A stretch of DNA of 64,000 nucleotides from contig NZ_JOCF01000038.1 in assembly GCF_000720635.1 (NCBI RefSeq), positions 8,953-72,952 of the forward strand, in the 5' to 3' direction. The position numbers were made by a program, and so were the translations under genes. The stretch comes from Streptomyces sp. NRRL WC-3742 (GTDB lineage Bacteria; Actinomycetota; Actinomycetes; Streptomycetales; Streptomycetaceae). A model generated the notes under the pieces. The model was not told where the DNA came from. It did not search any database and saw only the letters and a program-made list of their open reading frames with translations. Below, piece after piece: positions 63,776-64,000 of the stretch; within the stretch, counting starts at the first letter, position 1; each line of letters opens with the position of its first letter.

Positions 63776-64000
63776 CTATCCGGCGGCCGGGACCGCCGTG
63801 ATGCCGAACTCGGCGCCCCACGGGTCCCGCAGCACCGCGGGTTCCTCGCGTGCGGCCCGTAGAACCCGGGCGCCCAGGGCGACGGCCCGGCGGGCCACGG
63901 CCTCCGGGTCGGTCGCACCGAACCGGGGCAGCCACTGCGGTCGGCCCTGGTCGCTCTCCACCACCCGGACACCGCCCCAGCCCCCGCCCGACTCCCCGTC
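63776..64000 (-). CDS. VOC-family (glyoxalase/bleomycin-resistance-like) protein, 5' end outside the window
   Basis: Only the C-terminal 74 residues are present; the frame is open to base 64000. PEAVARRAVALGARVLRAA and LRDPWGAEFGI are the typical betaalphabetabetabeta end with metal-ligand region, as in VOC-domain proteins used in detoxification or metabolism. Function cannot be set from this part. Confidence 0.8.
   Translation of the reverse strand, partial: DGESGGGWGGVRVVESDQGRPQWLPRFGATDPEAVARRAVALGARVLRAAREEPAVLRDPWGAEFGITAVPAAG

Noticed and set aside
56818..64000. Attachment-site duplicate of the tRNA-Lys 3' end
   Set aside because: No second copy of the tRNA 3' sequence and no integrase seen within the window.

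Overview
The window is very GC-rich, with GTG starts, GTGA/ATGA gene overlaps and long GC hairpin terminators. It carries a 68-aa BldC regulator inside the order purF-purM-DUF3073-vdh-hypothetical-bldC-hrpA, which from memory matches S. coelicolor around SCO4086-SCO4092. This points to a Streptomycetaceae chromosome (Streptomyces or Kitasatospora; I cannot separate them).

Bases 1-7710 hold the most interesting block, the 3' part of a daptide-type RiPP (ribosomally made, post-translationally modified peptide) cluster. It contains an M50 intramembrane protease (cut by the left edge), a RiPP-recognition protein, a methyltransferase, a class III aminotransferase and an alcohol-dehydrogenase-fold enzyme, the last four translationally coupled. 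In known daptides this set turns a C-terminal Thr into an N,N-dimethylated diaminopropane end. Here a YcaO enzyme is appended by an ATGA overlap and followed by a small unknown gene. That suggests a second backbone modification on the same peptide. No precursor gene is visible, so it should lie to the left of base 1. A TrmB/LuxR-like regulator (7761-8732) converges on the block.

Bases 8970-26760 are mixed chromosomal genes: pirin, SseB-like protein, acyl-CoA dehydrogenase, M18 aminopeptidase, thioredoxin-NHL protein, acyltransferase, several GNATs, a methyltransferase with a structured leader, a two-component system (TCS) facing a membrane-anchored serine hydrolase, and a HTH/DUF397 pair. Bases 26900-44714 are the conserved core: purA, a degenerate diacylglycerol-kinase-like protein, purF (apparently leaderless), purM, DUF3073, vdh, bldC, tRNA-Asp, hrpA, a SigE-family sigma factor with its membrane partner, then an oxidoreductase/LysR pair.

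Bases 44811-56890 contain a tRNA Glu-Asp-Phe cluster, a small zincin, a crcB-DUF190-crcB fluoride-exporter operon, a lipoprotein, and a DEAD-box helicase with a strikingly periodic tail. They also contain a PARG-like macro-domain protein, LtrA, a ricin-type lectin gene broken by a frameshift, a tyrosine phosphatase, an SDR, an AlkZ-like protein, a nucleotidyltransferase and tRNA-Lys. Right of tRNA-Lys lies an accessory-looking group: chorismate mutase, an apparent prephenate-dehydratase C-terminal fragment, a P450, a two-gene drug-type ABC exporter behind 12-bp direct repeats, and a LAL-type LuxR regulator. A VOC protein runs off the right edge.
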